NCBI RefSeq assembly: GCF_030388325.1 | Contig: NZ_CP103794.1 | Location: forward strand, 4,526,001 to 4,590,000 | Source of the DNA: Flavobacterium johnsoniae | GTDB taxonomy: Bacteria; Bacteroidota; Bacteroidia; Flavobacteriales; Flavobacteriaceae | Reading direction: 5' to 3' | DNA: 64,000 bases | Part shown: piece by piece, positions 1 through 9,277 of the stretch | Position numbering within the stretch: the stretch's first letter is position 1 | Layout of the letters: each line of letters begins with the position of its first letter | Notes under the pieces: model-generated | What the model saw: only the letters and a program-made list of their open reading frames with translations | What the model was told of the DNA's origin: nothing | Databases searched by the model: none | Made by a program: the position numbers and the translations under genes

Positions 1-1007
1 AAATCTCTTCCATGTTTCCCCATCATTTCTAACAGCATTGTAGGTGAATTGAAAACTTTAAATAATGCTTTTTCTAAATTTGCAACCGACAAATCGATCC
101 ACCAGCCACATTTATGTATTTCTAAATCTTCCCAAGGTGTTCCGTGAGTTGTAATTACCGGAACTGCAACTGCAAGAGCTTCTGCTACAACAATTCCAAA
201 ATTTTCACTATGTGTAGGTAAAACCATTACATCTGCAGATCGAAGAAAATCCCATTTTTCTTCGCCATATTTTGCTCCAACAAAATGTACGTTTTTTAAA
301 TCCTGAGTACTTTGCAGAAGACTTTCTATATATTCTTGTTCACCACTTCCAGCAATTTCAAGCGTCCAGTCTTCAGTATTGCTTGTACGCCAAGCATCTA
401 AAAGCAATTCGATTCCTTTTTTAGGATGGATTCGAGACATGAATATCATTTTTTTAGTTCCGTAATTTTCCTTGATTTTTTTCACATCTTTTAAGTGAAT
501 TCCATTTGGAATAATGTGAATTGGATTTTTAAAACCCAGCGCCTGAATATTTTCCGCCTCCATTTTTGCTGTTGCATGAAGACATATTGAGCGCTTAAGA
601 GCCGTTTTTTGATATAACAATAATGCTATTTTTTTCTTTATCGGATTATGAGCCATAATCCAAGGCTCTAGCATACCATGTGGAGATACGATTACTTTTA
701 TTCCTAATTTTTGAGCTTCATTTTGAAAAACCCAATTTTGAGGAGTCCAAATACCATTAATGTGAACAATATCTGGAGCTTCATTTTTCAAAAAAATGCG
801 ATACTCATTAATTAAAGAAAACCAGCGAGATATTTTATTATTAAAAAATTTCACAGGAACTCCTTCTATCGAAATTGGATCTTTAGAAACGCCTGTTGCA
901 ATACTAAAAGTGGTATCCTCTTTTAGCTCTTTACTTAACAAACGAATATATTCTGTTGTTCCTCCGCCGCTCTTATCAATACTGGCTATGTAATGAATTA
1001 CTTTCAT
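1..1007 (-). CDS. Glycosyltransferase family 4 (partial, C-terminus off the left edge)
   Basis: Reading leftwards from the ATG at 1007 gives 335 uninterrupted codons that run off the window. The N-terminus (MKVIHYIASIDKSGGG) is the GT-B Rossmann start with a glycine-rich donor-proximal loop. Further along are SPHGMLEPW (about residue 105), HIIPNGI (about 165), FMSRIHPKKGIELLLDAW (about 185) and an EX7E-like segment ENFGIVVAEALA (about 265). These are hallmarks of retaining GT4 enzymes that add a sugar from a nucleotide donor to a lipid-linked glycan at the cytoplasmic face of the inner membrane. The start overlaps the stop of the upstream gene by 4 bp (ATGA), which indicates translational coupling. 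Donor and acceptor cannot be told from sequence. The locus clearly continues beyond the window. Confidence 0.85.
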   Translation of the reverse strand, partial: MKVIHYIASIDKSGGGTTEYIRLLSKELKEDTTFSIATGVSKDPISIEGVPVKFFNNKISRWFSLINEYRIFLKNEAPDIVHINGIWTPQNWVFQNEAQKLGIKVIVSPHGMLEPWIMAHNPIKKKIALLLYQKTALKRSICLHATAKMEAENIQALGFKNPIHIIPNGIHLKDVKKIKENYGTKKMIFMSRIHPKKGIELLLDAWRTSNTEDWTLEIAGSGEQEYIESLLQSTQDLKNVHFVGAKYGEEKWDFLRSADVMVLPTHSENFGIVVAEALAVAVPVITTHGTPWEDLEIHKCGWWIDLSVANLEKALFKVFNSPTMLLEMMGKHGRD

Positions 1008-2176
1008 ATATCTTGTAAAATTTCTTTATAAATGGTTTCGATCGAATTGACGAAACCTTGAGCAGAAAACTCTTTTGAGCGCAAAATTGATTTTGATACA
1101 GCATCTTTACGTTCTTCTGGACTAAACTGAATTATTCTTTCTAATTCTTTAGCAGCAATCAATTTCCACTCTAATAATTTTTCTGAATCACTAGGTTTTT
1201 TTGGAATATAAAAACCTGCATCTGATGCAACTTCTTTCATCGGATCTTCATTTGTTGTAATAACCAAAGTGCCAGAAGCCATTGCTTCTACGATTGGCCA
1301 TCCAAAACCTTCATATAAAGAAGGAAAAAGCATTACAGAAGCACCTTGATAAAACTGTTGCAATTGTACATCGTCAATATTATTTATAAAATAAATTGAT
1401 TCTGAAGCGATCGAATTTTCCTTAAAAGCAATCATCTCTTCAGTCGGATTTTCTCCAGCCAAAATCAAGGGCAATTCTATTTTAAAATCGTTAGCCCATT
1501 GATCGTAAATTTGTAAAACTCCTAATTTGTTTTTATAAAAAGCATTACCGCCAACATGCAAAACATATCCTTTAGATAAATCGATGTTATGTTTTTGGGA
1601 CAATTTTTCTCTAATAAATGAACAATCTTTTGCGGGTTCAAAATTCTGATTCATACCGTTGTAGACTACTTTAGAAACTACGGGTTTTCTGTTTAATAAA
1701 GAATGCAGATCAATTTGAGTTTTTTTAGAAATCGATATAAAATTTTTCGCTTTACTATAACCTAAAAAAATAAACTTTTGGTAATACTTTCCGCTTAATC
1801 CTGTTTTATTTTCTTGCAATAAACCAAAAGCCGATTGTTGGGCTAAAAAGTCATGGCAATGCACTACATGAAATCTTTTTTTTACTAATGGAACCCAAGG
1901 ACCTAGCGCATTATCAGAAAAAACAAAAAGTGTTTCTTTATTATAATTAAGTAATCTGAATTTTACTTGGATTGGAAAAACAATATACTGATCCAGATAA
2001 CCAAGCCATTTTTCAAGAAACGGTTTCTTAAACGAAAGTTTAAAAAAGAATGCTTTTGGGCTCCATACTGTTAGCTCATGCCCTTTTTCTTTCATCCCAG
2101 CAATTATCATTTGAGCAAATCGAGGCATGCTTTTGTGTCCTAAAAAAGAAGGATGAGTAAATAATACTATTTTCAT
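1004..2176 (-). CDS. Glycosyltransferase family 4
   Basis: 390 residues of GT-B type. The N-terminal acceptor domain begins MKIVLFTHPSFLGHKSMPRF. The C-terminal donor domain begins near residue 205 with YVLHVGGNAFYKNKLG. The EX7E motif is in EGFGWPIVEAMASG near residue 290, where the two Glu residues normally contact the nucleotide sugar. The length is usual for the family. It overlaps both neighbours by ATGA (1004-1007 and 2173-2176), so three genes are translationally coupled. It is expected to add one sugar of the repeat unit on the undecaprenyl carrier. The sugar specificity is not readable. Assignment to GT4 is firm; the exact role is inferred from the locus. Confidence 0.88.
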   Translation of the reverse strand: MKIVLFTHPSFLGHKSMPRFAQMIIAGMKEKGHELTVWSPKAFFFKLSFKKPFLEKWLGYLDQYIVFPIQVKFRLLNYNKETLFVFSDNALGPWVPLVKKRFHVVHCHDFLAQQSAFGLLQENKTGLSGKYYQKFIFLGYSKAKNFISISKKTQIDLHSLLNRKPVVSKVVYNGMNQNFEPAKDCSFIREKLSQKHNIDLSKGYVLHVGGNAFYKNKLGVLQIYDQWANDFKIELPLILAGENPTEEMIAFKENSIASESIYFINNIDDVQLQQFYQGASVMLFPSLYEGFGWPIVEAMASGTLVITTNEDPMKEVASDAGFYIPKKPSDSEKLLEWKLIAAKELERIIQFSPEERKDAVSKSILRSKEFSAQGFVNSIETIYKEILQDI

Positions 2177-3471
2177 CTATCTTGACTCAAATTCATTTTT
2201 AAACTTGCTACTAAAAGACCAACCGTAAGAACAGCACAGCCTAACATACTTGGTTGAGCCCATTGTCCGAGAACAATTAAATATAAAGCTGTACCACAAA
2301 ACGTTAGTGGTAATAATCTATCTTCTTGCGGTAATCTTATTGACTTGACAAATAAGCTAATTGCCAGAACCAATCTTAAAAAAATAAGTCCGCCACCTAA
2401 AATAAGTCCTTGTTCACCACCTACTCTACCCAGTTCATCTTCAGCAATTAAGAAAGTATTACTTCCTGAAAGCATTTGTGCACCCGCATTGGTTCCCATT
2501 CCTAATTTACCCACAAAAAAGGGCATTTTTAGTAAATTTGCTATTGGTCTCACAAAATCTCCCACAACTCTCGAGAAAAAAGATTGTTCGAAACCACCGC
2601 TTTGACCGCTGGCAGTATCTACTCTACTCATAAAGACTTCTGTTCCTAAATTAAAAATTGTTGTAGTATTTTGTAAAATGAAAAATAACACGAATAGTAT
2701 CAAAATAGTAAATGCCACTTTCAGTAATTTTTTCACACTTGTCGCAGAACCGATAAAAGCAAAAACTCCTACTAATGCAACTCCTCCAACGGCTGTTCTA
2801 CTTACTGTTAAGGGTAAACTAAATATCAAAGCCAGCGTACTTGCATACAATAGAATCTTAGAAACACGCTCTTTCGATAACCAAAAATAAAACACATAAA
2901 CAGAAACCATAATATAAAAGGAAGCCAATCCTGTTATGAAAGAAAAAGTTCCTGGTGGTCTGAAATATCCCATTGCACCAGAAAAACCAGCGCTTCCTTC
3001 TCCACCTAAACCTCTATTGATAAAGGCTGTCTGTGGGCTAATAAATTGTAAATAGACAATTAATGTCATTATTATGTTTGCGACTAGCAAAGCATGTCCC
3101 ATCTTGAGAACATCCTGTTTGGTAAAAATTGATCCGATAATAAAAATTAATGGAAAATGAACCAGCATTATTCGAGCGCCATATATTCCGACAAATAAAT
3201 TACCGTGACCAAAAGTAAGCGTAACAATTAGAGCCAAAAGTGTAATAATGTATGCAAAAACTACATATCCGTTAAAGAATTTCACATTTAAACTAATTGC
3301 TTTAATGATGATGAAAATTGCAATAGGATCTCGCACAATTAGTAATGGTGTTGCCAAACTTGGCAAAACCCATTTACGCAAAGCACCTTCAAAAATCCAT
3401 AAGAAAAAATACAGCCAAATTGCTATTTTTATCGAATTAAATTTTTCAATATCAGTAATATTTTCTTTCAT
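2173..3471 (-). CDS. O-antigen polymerase/ligase-like membrane protein (Wzy/WaaL type)
   Basis: 432 residues, dominated by about ten to twelve hydrophobic spans starting with IAIWLYFFLWIFEGALRKWV. There is a larger hydrophilic stretch around residues 280-345 (FMSRVDTASGQSGGFEQ...), in the position of the periplasmic loop of Wzy polymerases and O-antigen ligases. No soluble enzymatic motif is seen. Within a polysaccharide locus with a flippase this is the natural candidate for repeat-unit polymerase, acting on the outer face of the inner membrane. Sequence similarity in this family is poor, so polymerase versus ligase versus a general exopolysaccharide protein cannot be decided by reading. It overlaps the downstream glycosyltransferase by ATGA and lies 6 bp after the upstream gene. 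Confidence 0.7.
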   Translation of the reverse strand: MKENITDIEKFNSIKIAIWLYFFLWIFEGALRKWVLPSLATPLLIVRDPIAIFIIIKAISLNVKFFNGYVVFAYIITLLALIVTLTFGHGNLFVGIYGARIMLVHFPLIFIIGSIFTKQDVLKMGHALLVANIIMTLIVYLQFISPQTAFINRGLGGEGSAGFSGAMGYFRPPGTFSFITGLASFYIMVSVYVFYFWLSKERVSKILLYASTLALIFSLPLTVSRTAVGGVALVGVFAFIGSATSVKKLLKVAFTILILFVLFFILQNTTTIFNLGTEVFMSRVDTASGQSGGFEQSFFSRVVGDFVRPIANLLKMPFFVGKLGMGTNAGAQMLSGSNTFLIAEDELGRVGGEQGLILGGGLIFLRLVLAISLFVKSIRLPQEDRLLPLTFCGTALYLIVLGQWAQPSMLGCAVLTVGLLVASLKMNLSQDR

Positions 3472-3477
3472 TTAAAT

Positions 3478-4719
3478 TTAATTACTTTTAGAATTTAGTA
3501 CATTACAGATTTTACTTGCATAGTTATCCCAGCTGTAAGTATCAGCAAGTTGTTTTGCTTTTTTCCCCATTTGAAAAATTTTGCTTCTATTATCTAAAAA
3601 CCAATTTATTTTTTCTGAAATGGCTTCAGGATTTCTAATTGGAACCAAAAAACCCGTTTCTTCTGCTTCAACTAAATCTTCTGCTCCTGTATTGGGCGTA
3701 ATAATTATTGGCAAACCCTGACTCATAGCTTCTTGAATAACCAAAGCTCTACCCTCTACAATAGATGGAAGGCAAAAAACATCGCAACTTCTCATCAATT
3801 CTAATACTTTGTCATGCGATCTTGTAGGTTCATAAGTAAATTGTACCTGATCACTATAAAAAGAAAGTGGCGCAGCTAAAGAACCCAAAACAACCAATTC
3901 GACTTTTGAAGAATCTACTAGTTTTATAGCATCAAATAAATCGCCTAATCCTTTACGTTGTGTCATGGAACCAACAAATAAAACTCTTAACCTTTTGTTG
4001 GTATTCTTTTCTTGTAAATCAAATTGGTTGGAAGAAAAAGGCGTACCGAAAGGAGATTGAATAACTTTTTTGTCTTTTGCCCATTCTGGTAATGATTCTC
4101 TAACAAAATCACTTGCAACTACAATGGTATCAGCTAGTTCTAATTCTTTTCTTTTTCTTTCTAATTTTTGATTACTATCATTAATTCCTCCGCCTAATGT
4201 AAATGCCCAATTAGGTTTTCTTAGAGCTTCTTCATGCAGCAATTCTTGCAGAAGAGTATGATAGGCAATTGGCAAATCATAAATACATTCTAGCCCTAAT
4301 TTCTTTGCCGCTTTAAAAGTTTCTAATGCTCCATCTTCATACGCATAAACAGCTGTTAAACCATTTTTTTTTGCGCTTTGAAGTTTTCTTGAAATTTTTC
4401 TATCCAAATTTTGATACACTCTATCTACACAGAAAATACCTGTTTCTGCTTTTGTTAAAGAATGCAAACTTAATTTTGAAGCAATCATTCTACCCAATTC
4501 ATTTATCGGGTAAACTTCTGTATAGCTCTGCAAACCAGAATCATAAGAACGTCTTTTGATATCGCCTAAACCTTTAAAATTTGCTATTTTATGCCAGAAA
4601 TTATTCGGAAATACCGCTATAGATGTATGAAATTGATATAATAATCCTTGAGTTAGAAACCCTTTTGCAATAGCACGTACATTACTATTTCCTGAAGGAT
4701 GGGAAATAAGAATTTTCAT
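3478..4719 (-). CDS. Glycosyltransferase family 4
   Basis: 413 residues. The donor-binding domain starts near residue 245 with RVLFVGSMTQRKGLGDLFDA. The EX7E signature is EGRALVIQEAMSQG near residue 318, followed by PIIITPNTGAEDLV. The acceptor-side half (residues 1-230) is less conserved and contains a polar helix-rich region. Family assignment is firm from these motifs. The gene is coupled to the upstream gene by a 4-bp overlap (4716-4719) and lies 6 bp from the polymerase-like gene, so it is part of a continuous operon. It probably transfers a sugar during repeat-unit assembly in the cytoplasm; the substrate is unknown. Confidence 0.87.
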   Translation of the reverse strand: MKILISHPSGNSNVRAIAKGFLTQGLLYQFHTSIAVFPNNFWHKIANFKGLGDIKRRSYDSGLQSYTEVYPINELGRMIASKLSLHSLTKAETGIFCVDRVYQNLDRKISRKLQSAKKNGLTAVYAYEDGALETFKAAKKLGLECIYDLPIAYHTLLQELLHEEALRKPNWAFTLGGGINDSNQKLERKRKELELADTIVVASDFVRESLPEWAKDKKVIQSPFGTPFSSNQFDLQEKNTNKRLRVLFVGSMTQRKGLGDLFDAIKLVDSSKVELVVLGSLAAPLSFYSDQVQFTYEPTRSHDKVLELMRSCDVFCLPSIVEGRALVIQEAMSQGLPIIITPNTGAEDLVEAEETGFLVPIRNPEAISEKINWFLDNRSKIFQMGKKAKQLADTYSWDNYASKICNVLNSKSN

Positions 4720-5795
4720 GAGATGGATATTGATTTTATAAACTGATTTGCAACGCTATTCAAATCAAAACCTTGAACTGGTATTGGATTTAATTGCAAA
4801 TTATTTCTTTCGTACTTAATAATGTTTGGAATATTATACTGCCCTTTTGTAGGTGTCCAATCTCTAGACACGCAAATAGCATTTATTTGATGTTCTTTAT
4901 ATGCAGCAAAAACACCACTTTTTTCACTCTGATAATAAGGAGTTGTAGAAATCCCGAAATCACTATTACTCAATACCTGAGATATCACATATTCTGGCTG
5001 AATACCTAAAACTTCGTAACGAATATTATAACTCTCCAATACCATTGTATAATGAGCCAACTCAGGGCCATTTTTACCAATGAAAACAAATTTTATAGGT
5101 TTATTAAATTGCCCAGAATTATTCATTAAATCTTCAATAAAATCTTCAAAAGGAGCTCCATTATGAATCGTTCCGAATAAAACAAACTGTTCAAATTCTC
5201 TAGCATCTTTTTTTATAGCCGTTAGCGGAATGTTACCACAAATTGGTAAAATTTCTGCATTAATATTCTGAGACTGAAGAAAGAATTGATATAATTTATT
5301 TTGTGTATTAACAAAATGCGTTTTAGTATTTTGAATTATTTTTTTTGCTATTAATTGCTGTAATCTACCAATACATTTATGTTTTAAAGAAGATTCTGCA
5401 TCTATGCCGAGCCATAATTCATGAAACATAATATGCCATTTATGATTTCCTCTAATTTTTTTTAAATAAGAAGGCAACCAAAATGGTAATCCTTTTGGAT
5501 TAAAACTGTAAGGAACATATTGTAATGAAATCCAATCAGGTTCAAAATCTTTTAAAATGGCTTGCAACCAAATTAAACGTTGCTTATTGGCAGTAGAAGC
5601 TGGAATTCTGTGTACCGTCACGGGAGTATCTTCAACAACCTGACTTTCTGTACTGTAATAAATAATCTGGTCACATAAAGCTAAAATTTGCGCCTTATGA
5701 CCTGACTTTATAAGTTTGCCGCATAGTCGACGAGTATAGTCGCCTACGCCATCATTTCCAATTTCGGCAGAGCCACAAATAAAGAGAATGTCCAT
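4716..5795 (-). CDS. Putative glycosyltransferase (GT-B like)
   Basis: 359 residues. The start, MDILFICGSAEIGNDGVGDY, resembles the acceptor domain of GT4 enzymes, in which a GxGDY loop follows the first strand. A second Rossmann-like half begins around residue 205 (FEQFVLFGTIHNGAPFEDFI) and contains FVFIGKNGPEL. The usual EX7E motif is not clearly present; the corresponding region reads SDFGISTTPYYQSEKSG. It is therefore a divergent member, or one whose catalytic Glu pair has changed. It lies inside the operon, overlapping the next gene by ATGA and separated by 19 bp from the gene upstream. A role in polysaccharide assembly is inferred from context. Confidence 0.65.
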   Translation of the reverse strand: MDILFICGSAEIGNDGVGDYTRRLCGKLIKSGHKAQILALCDQIIYYSTESQVVEDTPVTVHRIPASTANKQRLIWLQAILKDFEPDWISLQYVPYSFNPKGLPFWLPSYLKKIRGNHKWHIMFHELWLGIDAESSLKHKCIGRLQQLIAKKIIQNTKTHFVNTQNKLYQFFLQSQNINAEILPICGNIPLTAIKKDAREFEQFVLFGTIHNGAPFEDFIEDLMNNSGQFNKPIKFVFIGKNGPELAHYTMVLESYNIRYEVLGIQPEYVISQVLSNSDFGISTTPYYQSEKSGVFAAYKEHQINAICVSRDWTPTKGQYNIPNIIKYERNNLQLNPIPVQGFDLNSVANQFIKSISIS

Positions 5796-5814
5796 AGTAT
5801 TGTGTACGTAAAAA

Positions 5815-6786
5815 TTAAACTTTATAAAATCTTCCTAAAAATTTACTCATATTGATTGCCAATTGCTTTTTGCGTATTTTGGTCTTAGAATGTGCCGAAA
5901 TCGGACTTTTACTATTTCTCCAATAAGCAACATCTTCCTTTCTAGGAATTCTTCCGTTAAAAAGTCTCGCAAAATGATTTACTTTCCAAGGTTTTAGACT
6001 TCCTAATGCATGAAACATGATTGCTTCTCCAGAAACGAACCCCATTCCGTCTTTTCCGACATAACTTACAGGACGATTGTAAGCTTCAATAGTCGCATTT
6101 AATGCATCTTGATCTGATTTATCAAAAAACTGAAAACCTTCCATTTTTACAATGGTTGAATTATGAGTTTGATTTAAGAAAATAGATTTATCCAGTCCGC
6201 CTATTGCATCTCCCATACTTTCTTGCAGTTTAACCCATAAGTGTAAGAATGCTATATTTTTTTTGACAACGCCAACAAAACCGCCATTTACATAAATTTG
6301 ATTTTTGTACGTCAGGTCAATATTATAATTTTTAAAATAGTTTCTCCAACCTTGTCTGCGCGGGTGAAATTCTTGCAATGGCGAATTAATATCTTCACAA
6401 ACTGCGACACCGCAATTAGCCCATTGTTCAAAACAAGCCCAAGAATCAATTACAACAATATCTGGATCAAAATAAAAAAGTGCTTCTGCATCCTTTGCTG
6501 GACCTTCCCACAATTCCAACATAAAATCAGGCTTGTAATTTGTTAAGCTATATCCTGTAGTTAATTCTAAAAAAATAAGTTGAATACCTTCAATAGGATT
6601 TAAAATAATGGCTTCATTCCATTTACCAATAGTTTCTTTTTTGCCTTCTAATGCCCAGCTAGGCAATACTCCTCGATAACCAACATAAATAGTACCTCGA
6701 AATCCTTTGTTATATAATGAATTCGAAAGTGCCGCTACCCCATAATGGTAATGTCCTTCAAATAATGTGCAAACAGATGAAATCAT
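5815..6786 (-). CDS. GT-A type glycosyltransferase-like protein
   Basis: 323 residues. The segment EALFYFDPDIVVID near residue 105 carries a DxD motif preceded by hydrophobics, as in metal-dependent GT-A enzymes. YVNGGFVGVVKK near residue 165 resembles the conserved NGG region of GT8-like nucleotide-diphospho-sugar transferases. The N-terminus (MISSVCTLFEGHYHYGVAAL) matches the style of this poorly characterised group. The final 40 residues are basic. No membrane span or signal peptide is seen, so a cytoplasmic location is likely. It is followed by a 131-bp gap before the next upstream gene, the longest gap within this part of the locus. The linkage formed is unknown. Confidence 0.62.
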   Translation of the reverse strand: MISSVCTLFEGHYHYGVAALSNSLYNKGFRGTIYVGYRGVLPSWALEGKKETIGKWNEAIILNPIEGIQLIFLELTTGYSLTNYKPDFMLELWEGPAKDAEALFYFDPDIVVIDSWACFEQWANCGVAVCEDINSPLQEFHPRRQGWRNYFKNYNIDLTYKNQIYVNGGFVGVVKKNIAFLHLWVKLQESMGDAIGGLDKSIFLNQTHNSTIVKMEGFQFFDKSDQDALNATIEAYNRPVSYVGKDGMGFVSGEAIMFHALGSLKPWKVNHFARLFNGRIPRKEDVAYWRNSKSPISAHSKTKIRKKQLAINMSKFLGRFYKV

Positions 6787-6917
6787 ATTTTATGCTCTTT
6801 TTTTTATGAAACTGGCAGGGTTCTGCCTAAAAATGAATTGTCAGTATTTATTAATTTGATACTAAAACTATTGCTCTAATTAAGATTATAACTCAATAGT
6901 TTTTAATTTATATTTTC

Positions 6918-7898
6918 TTATACTGAAGTAGGATAATAACCAATTTTTCTAGCTAGTCTGCCCACATTATAATATATAGAAGAGGGCTTTTTTGAGTATA
7001 ACATTTTTTTTAGCAACCAATCTTTATCAATTATTTTCATCGATTCCTTAAGAAACAGATTAGAGTTGGCTTCCTCACCTAATAAACGTTTAAAATATCC
7101 TTCTCTATCTTTAAAATCATTAATCAACCAAGTTAAAATAACTCCTTTTGATCTTTTAAAAGCTTTATTTGAAAGTGATTTGTCTATTGAAAATAATTTC
7201 TCTTGAGCTGATTGAAACATCAAAGGCCAACAATCTGTAGTTATCGATTGTGATTTTACTGCATCTTGATCAGGGTGTCTTCTCCAATAATTTATTGTTT
7301 CTTTTGTAGCGTATAAATTAAAATTCATTGCATTAGAATAGATCCAGAGCCAATCATTACCGCTATGAGGACTCGAAACGAATGGATATTTTAGTAGTGT
7401 GCTTCTTCTTGTAATAGTTAGTACAGGAAAACGTGGACCATTCAAAATCGCATCTTGCAATAATTCCTTTCCTTTCATCGGTCCTGGTTTGAAATGACGA
7501 TAATAGATTGCATCTTTTTTATCATTTGAAAAAGTTGCAAACGAACCAAAAAAGACATCAATATTATTCTTTTTATTATACGCCTCTTCAAATAGTTTAT
7601 ATGCATTTGGCTCTATTAAATCATCACTGCATAAAATAGAAACAAAATCACCGGTTGCTTTTTGAATGCACTTGTTCCAATTAGCAAAAAGCCCAGCATT
7701 TTCTTTATTTTTAAAATACTTTATTCTATCATCATTAAATGAATTACAGATTCTCTCAAACTCGTCATGATTTGAATTATCATCAACAACTAATATTTCT
7801 GTAACTCCATCTACTAATAGTGCCGATTCTAAAGCGTTCTTAAATCCAAGAATTCTCATGTAAACCGGAATAGCAATTGTATATGTTGGTGCTTTCAT
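6918..7898 (-). CDS. Glycosyltransferase family 2
   Basis: 326 residues with the canonical GT2 N-terminus: YTIAIPVYMRILGFKNALES, then EILVVDDNSNHDEF (first Asp cluster, about residue 35), then GDFVSILCSDDLIEPNAYKL near residue 90, which supplies the DxD-like metal-binding site. These features define an inverting GT-A fold enzyme using a nucleotide sugar. The region after residue 200 is alpha-helical and basic, without clear membrane spans. It sits 33 bp downstream of the flippase gene and is presumably co-transcribed with it. The sugar transferred is not predictable from sequence. Confidence 0.88.
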   Translation of the reverse strand: MKAPTYTIAIPVYMRILGFKNALESALLVDGVTEILVVDDNSNHDEFERICNSFNDDRIKYFKNKENAGLFANWNKCIQKATGDFVSILCSDDLIEPNAYKLFEEAYNKKNNIDVFFGSFATFSNDKKDAIYYRHFKPGPMKGKELLQDAILNGPRFPVLTITRRSTLLKYPFVSSPHSGNDWLWIYSNAMNFNLYATKETINYWRRHPDQDAVKSQSITTDCWPLMFQSAQEKLFSIDKSLSNKAFKRSKGVILTWLINDFKDREGYFKRLLGEEANSNLFLKESMKIIDKDWLLKKMLYSKKPSSIYYNVGRLARKIGYYPTSV

Positions 7899-7931
7899 AA
7901 TAGTTTTTATTTAAGAGAAATATTAATGAAC

Positions 7932-9248
7932 TTAATTATCTAGTTTAAATATTTTTAGAAAAGTAAATGTTCCATAAATTACAAGCCCCCATAGAGAACT
8001 AAATAAACTTAGCATCAATACTCCGTTAATAGTCGAAACATCAACAAAAAAAAGAGGAAAAACTGTACCGAAAATATTAAAAACCATAGTTAATATCGGA
8101 TTGATAACCCAACCTCTAGAAGAAGAAAAAGATATAAAAATGCTAATACCTAAATTAACACAGCCAATTAAAACACTCAATATCATCTCATAAGATAAAC
8201 CTTTATAGGATTTTCCTAAAACCATAAGTATTTGTTCTGGAAATATTGCGACCAATAAAAGTAAAATGCCACTAAGCAAAAGAATCAAACAAATTGTGTA
8301 TAATACTTTTTTTAGCAAGTCATTTCTTTTTGGTGCTAATCTTGCAAATCGAGGAACGATTAATGTATTTATTAGTACACTAACAATATTTAATAGAACC
8401 GCTAATCTGCCTAAAGCTCCTAATTGTGCAACAGCTGTTGTATTTCCAAAAACAGAAATTAACCAAATTGTAATTTGTCCTGAAATACAAAAATAAATAG
8501 CTCCTGGAAGAATTTTTTTTACAATTTGCATTACTTCCTTTTCAACAGCAGGATCAGATTTTTGTGTTTTGTCTGCAAACTTATCTGCTATTTTTCGCAA
8601 TTTAACGTTACCAATTACACGAGGTATTCCGTTAGCCAATAAAGCAATAAACGCCCAAGGAAAAATAAACATTGTTAATCCAAGAAACAAAAACCTCACA
8701 ATACCAACTGAAACCTGATTTTTTTGTAACGATACAATATCTTGATGAAGTTTAGGAACAATTTCTAAAAGAGAATCTGATAAAGCTGCAAAGAATGCAG
8801 GAATCAAAGCACCAACAATAAGTAATGTAGTCAACCAAGAAGCATTATTATGAAGTAATAAATACATCAAAACTGGTGTAGCTACTAGTAAACTGCCAAC
8901 GGCAAACTTACGGCGCAAATAAAGTCCAGTTGCAAGAACGGCACCTAATTTTTCTTTGTCTTGCCACACCTTTGCTCCTTGCGACATAATACCTGTAGAA
9001 ATTCCTCCATCTGCCAAAATAGTCATCGTTCCTAACATCGTATTAGCTAGAGTATATAAAGCATATTCTTCTACAGGAAGTAAGCGTATTACTAATATTC
9101 CCGAAGCAAATCCTAAAGCTTGTATAAGAATTTGTGCGCTTCCTGTAATAGAAATCAATTTTCCCCAACTAATGATTGTTTCATACTTGGGATGCTGTTT
9201 TAATTTAATCAAAGTATCTTTCAAGAAAGTAGATTTAATAACGTTCAA
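7932..9248 (-). CDS. Wzx-type oligosaccharide flippase (MOP superfamily)
   Basis: 438 residues with about twelve to fourteen hydrophobic spans. The segment ITGSAQILIQALGFASGILVI near residue 33 is the typical start of the polysaccharide-biosynthesis (PST) domain, and TLANTMLGTMTILADGGIST near residue 65 is the usual second conserved segment. Such proteins move undecaprenyl-diphosphate-linked repeat units across the inner membrane. Its presence with a polymerase-like protein points to a Wzx/Wzy-dependent pathway rather than an ABC exporter. It is 29 bp downstream of ugd. A soluble N-terminal extension of about 30 residues precedes the first membrane span. Confidence in the family is high; the carried glycan is unknown. 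Confidence 0.87.
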   Translation of the reverse strand: MNVIKSTFLKDTLIKLKQHPKYETIISWGKLISITGSAQILIQALGFASGILVIRLLPVEEYALYTLANTMLGTMTILADGGISTGIMSQGAKVWQDKEKLGAVLATGLYLRRKFAVGSLLVATPVLMYLLLHNNASWLTTLLIVGALIPAFFAALSDSLLEIVPKLHQDIVSLQKNQVSVGIVRFLFLGLTMFIFPWAFIALLANGIPRVIGNVKLRKIADKFADKTQKSDPAVEKEVMQIVKKILPGAIYFCISGQITIWLISVFGNTTAVAQLGALGRLAVLLNIVSVLINTLIVPRFARLAPKRNDLLKKVLYTICLILLLSGILLLLVAIFPEQILMVLGKSYKGLSYEMILSVLIGCVNLGISIFISFSSSRGWVINPILTMVFNIFGTVFPLFFVDVSTINGVLMLSLFSSLWGLVIYGTFTFLKIFKLDN

Positions 9249-9277
9249 AAACTTATTCTTTTTTCAAATGAAAAATT

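Noticed and set aside
796..993. Short plus-strand frame inside the first glycosyltransferase
   Set aside because: It is the shadow of a continuous minus-strand gene with full GT4 motifs.
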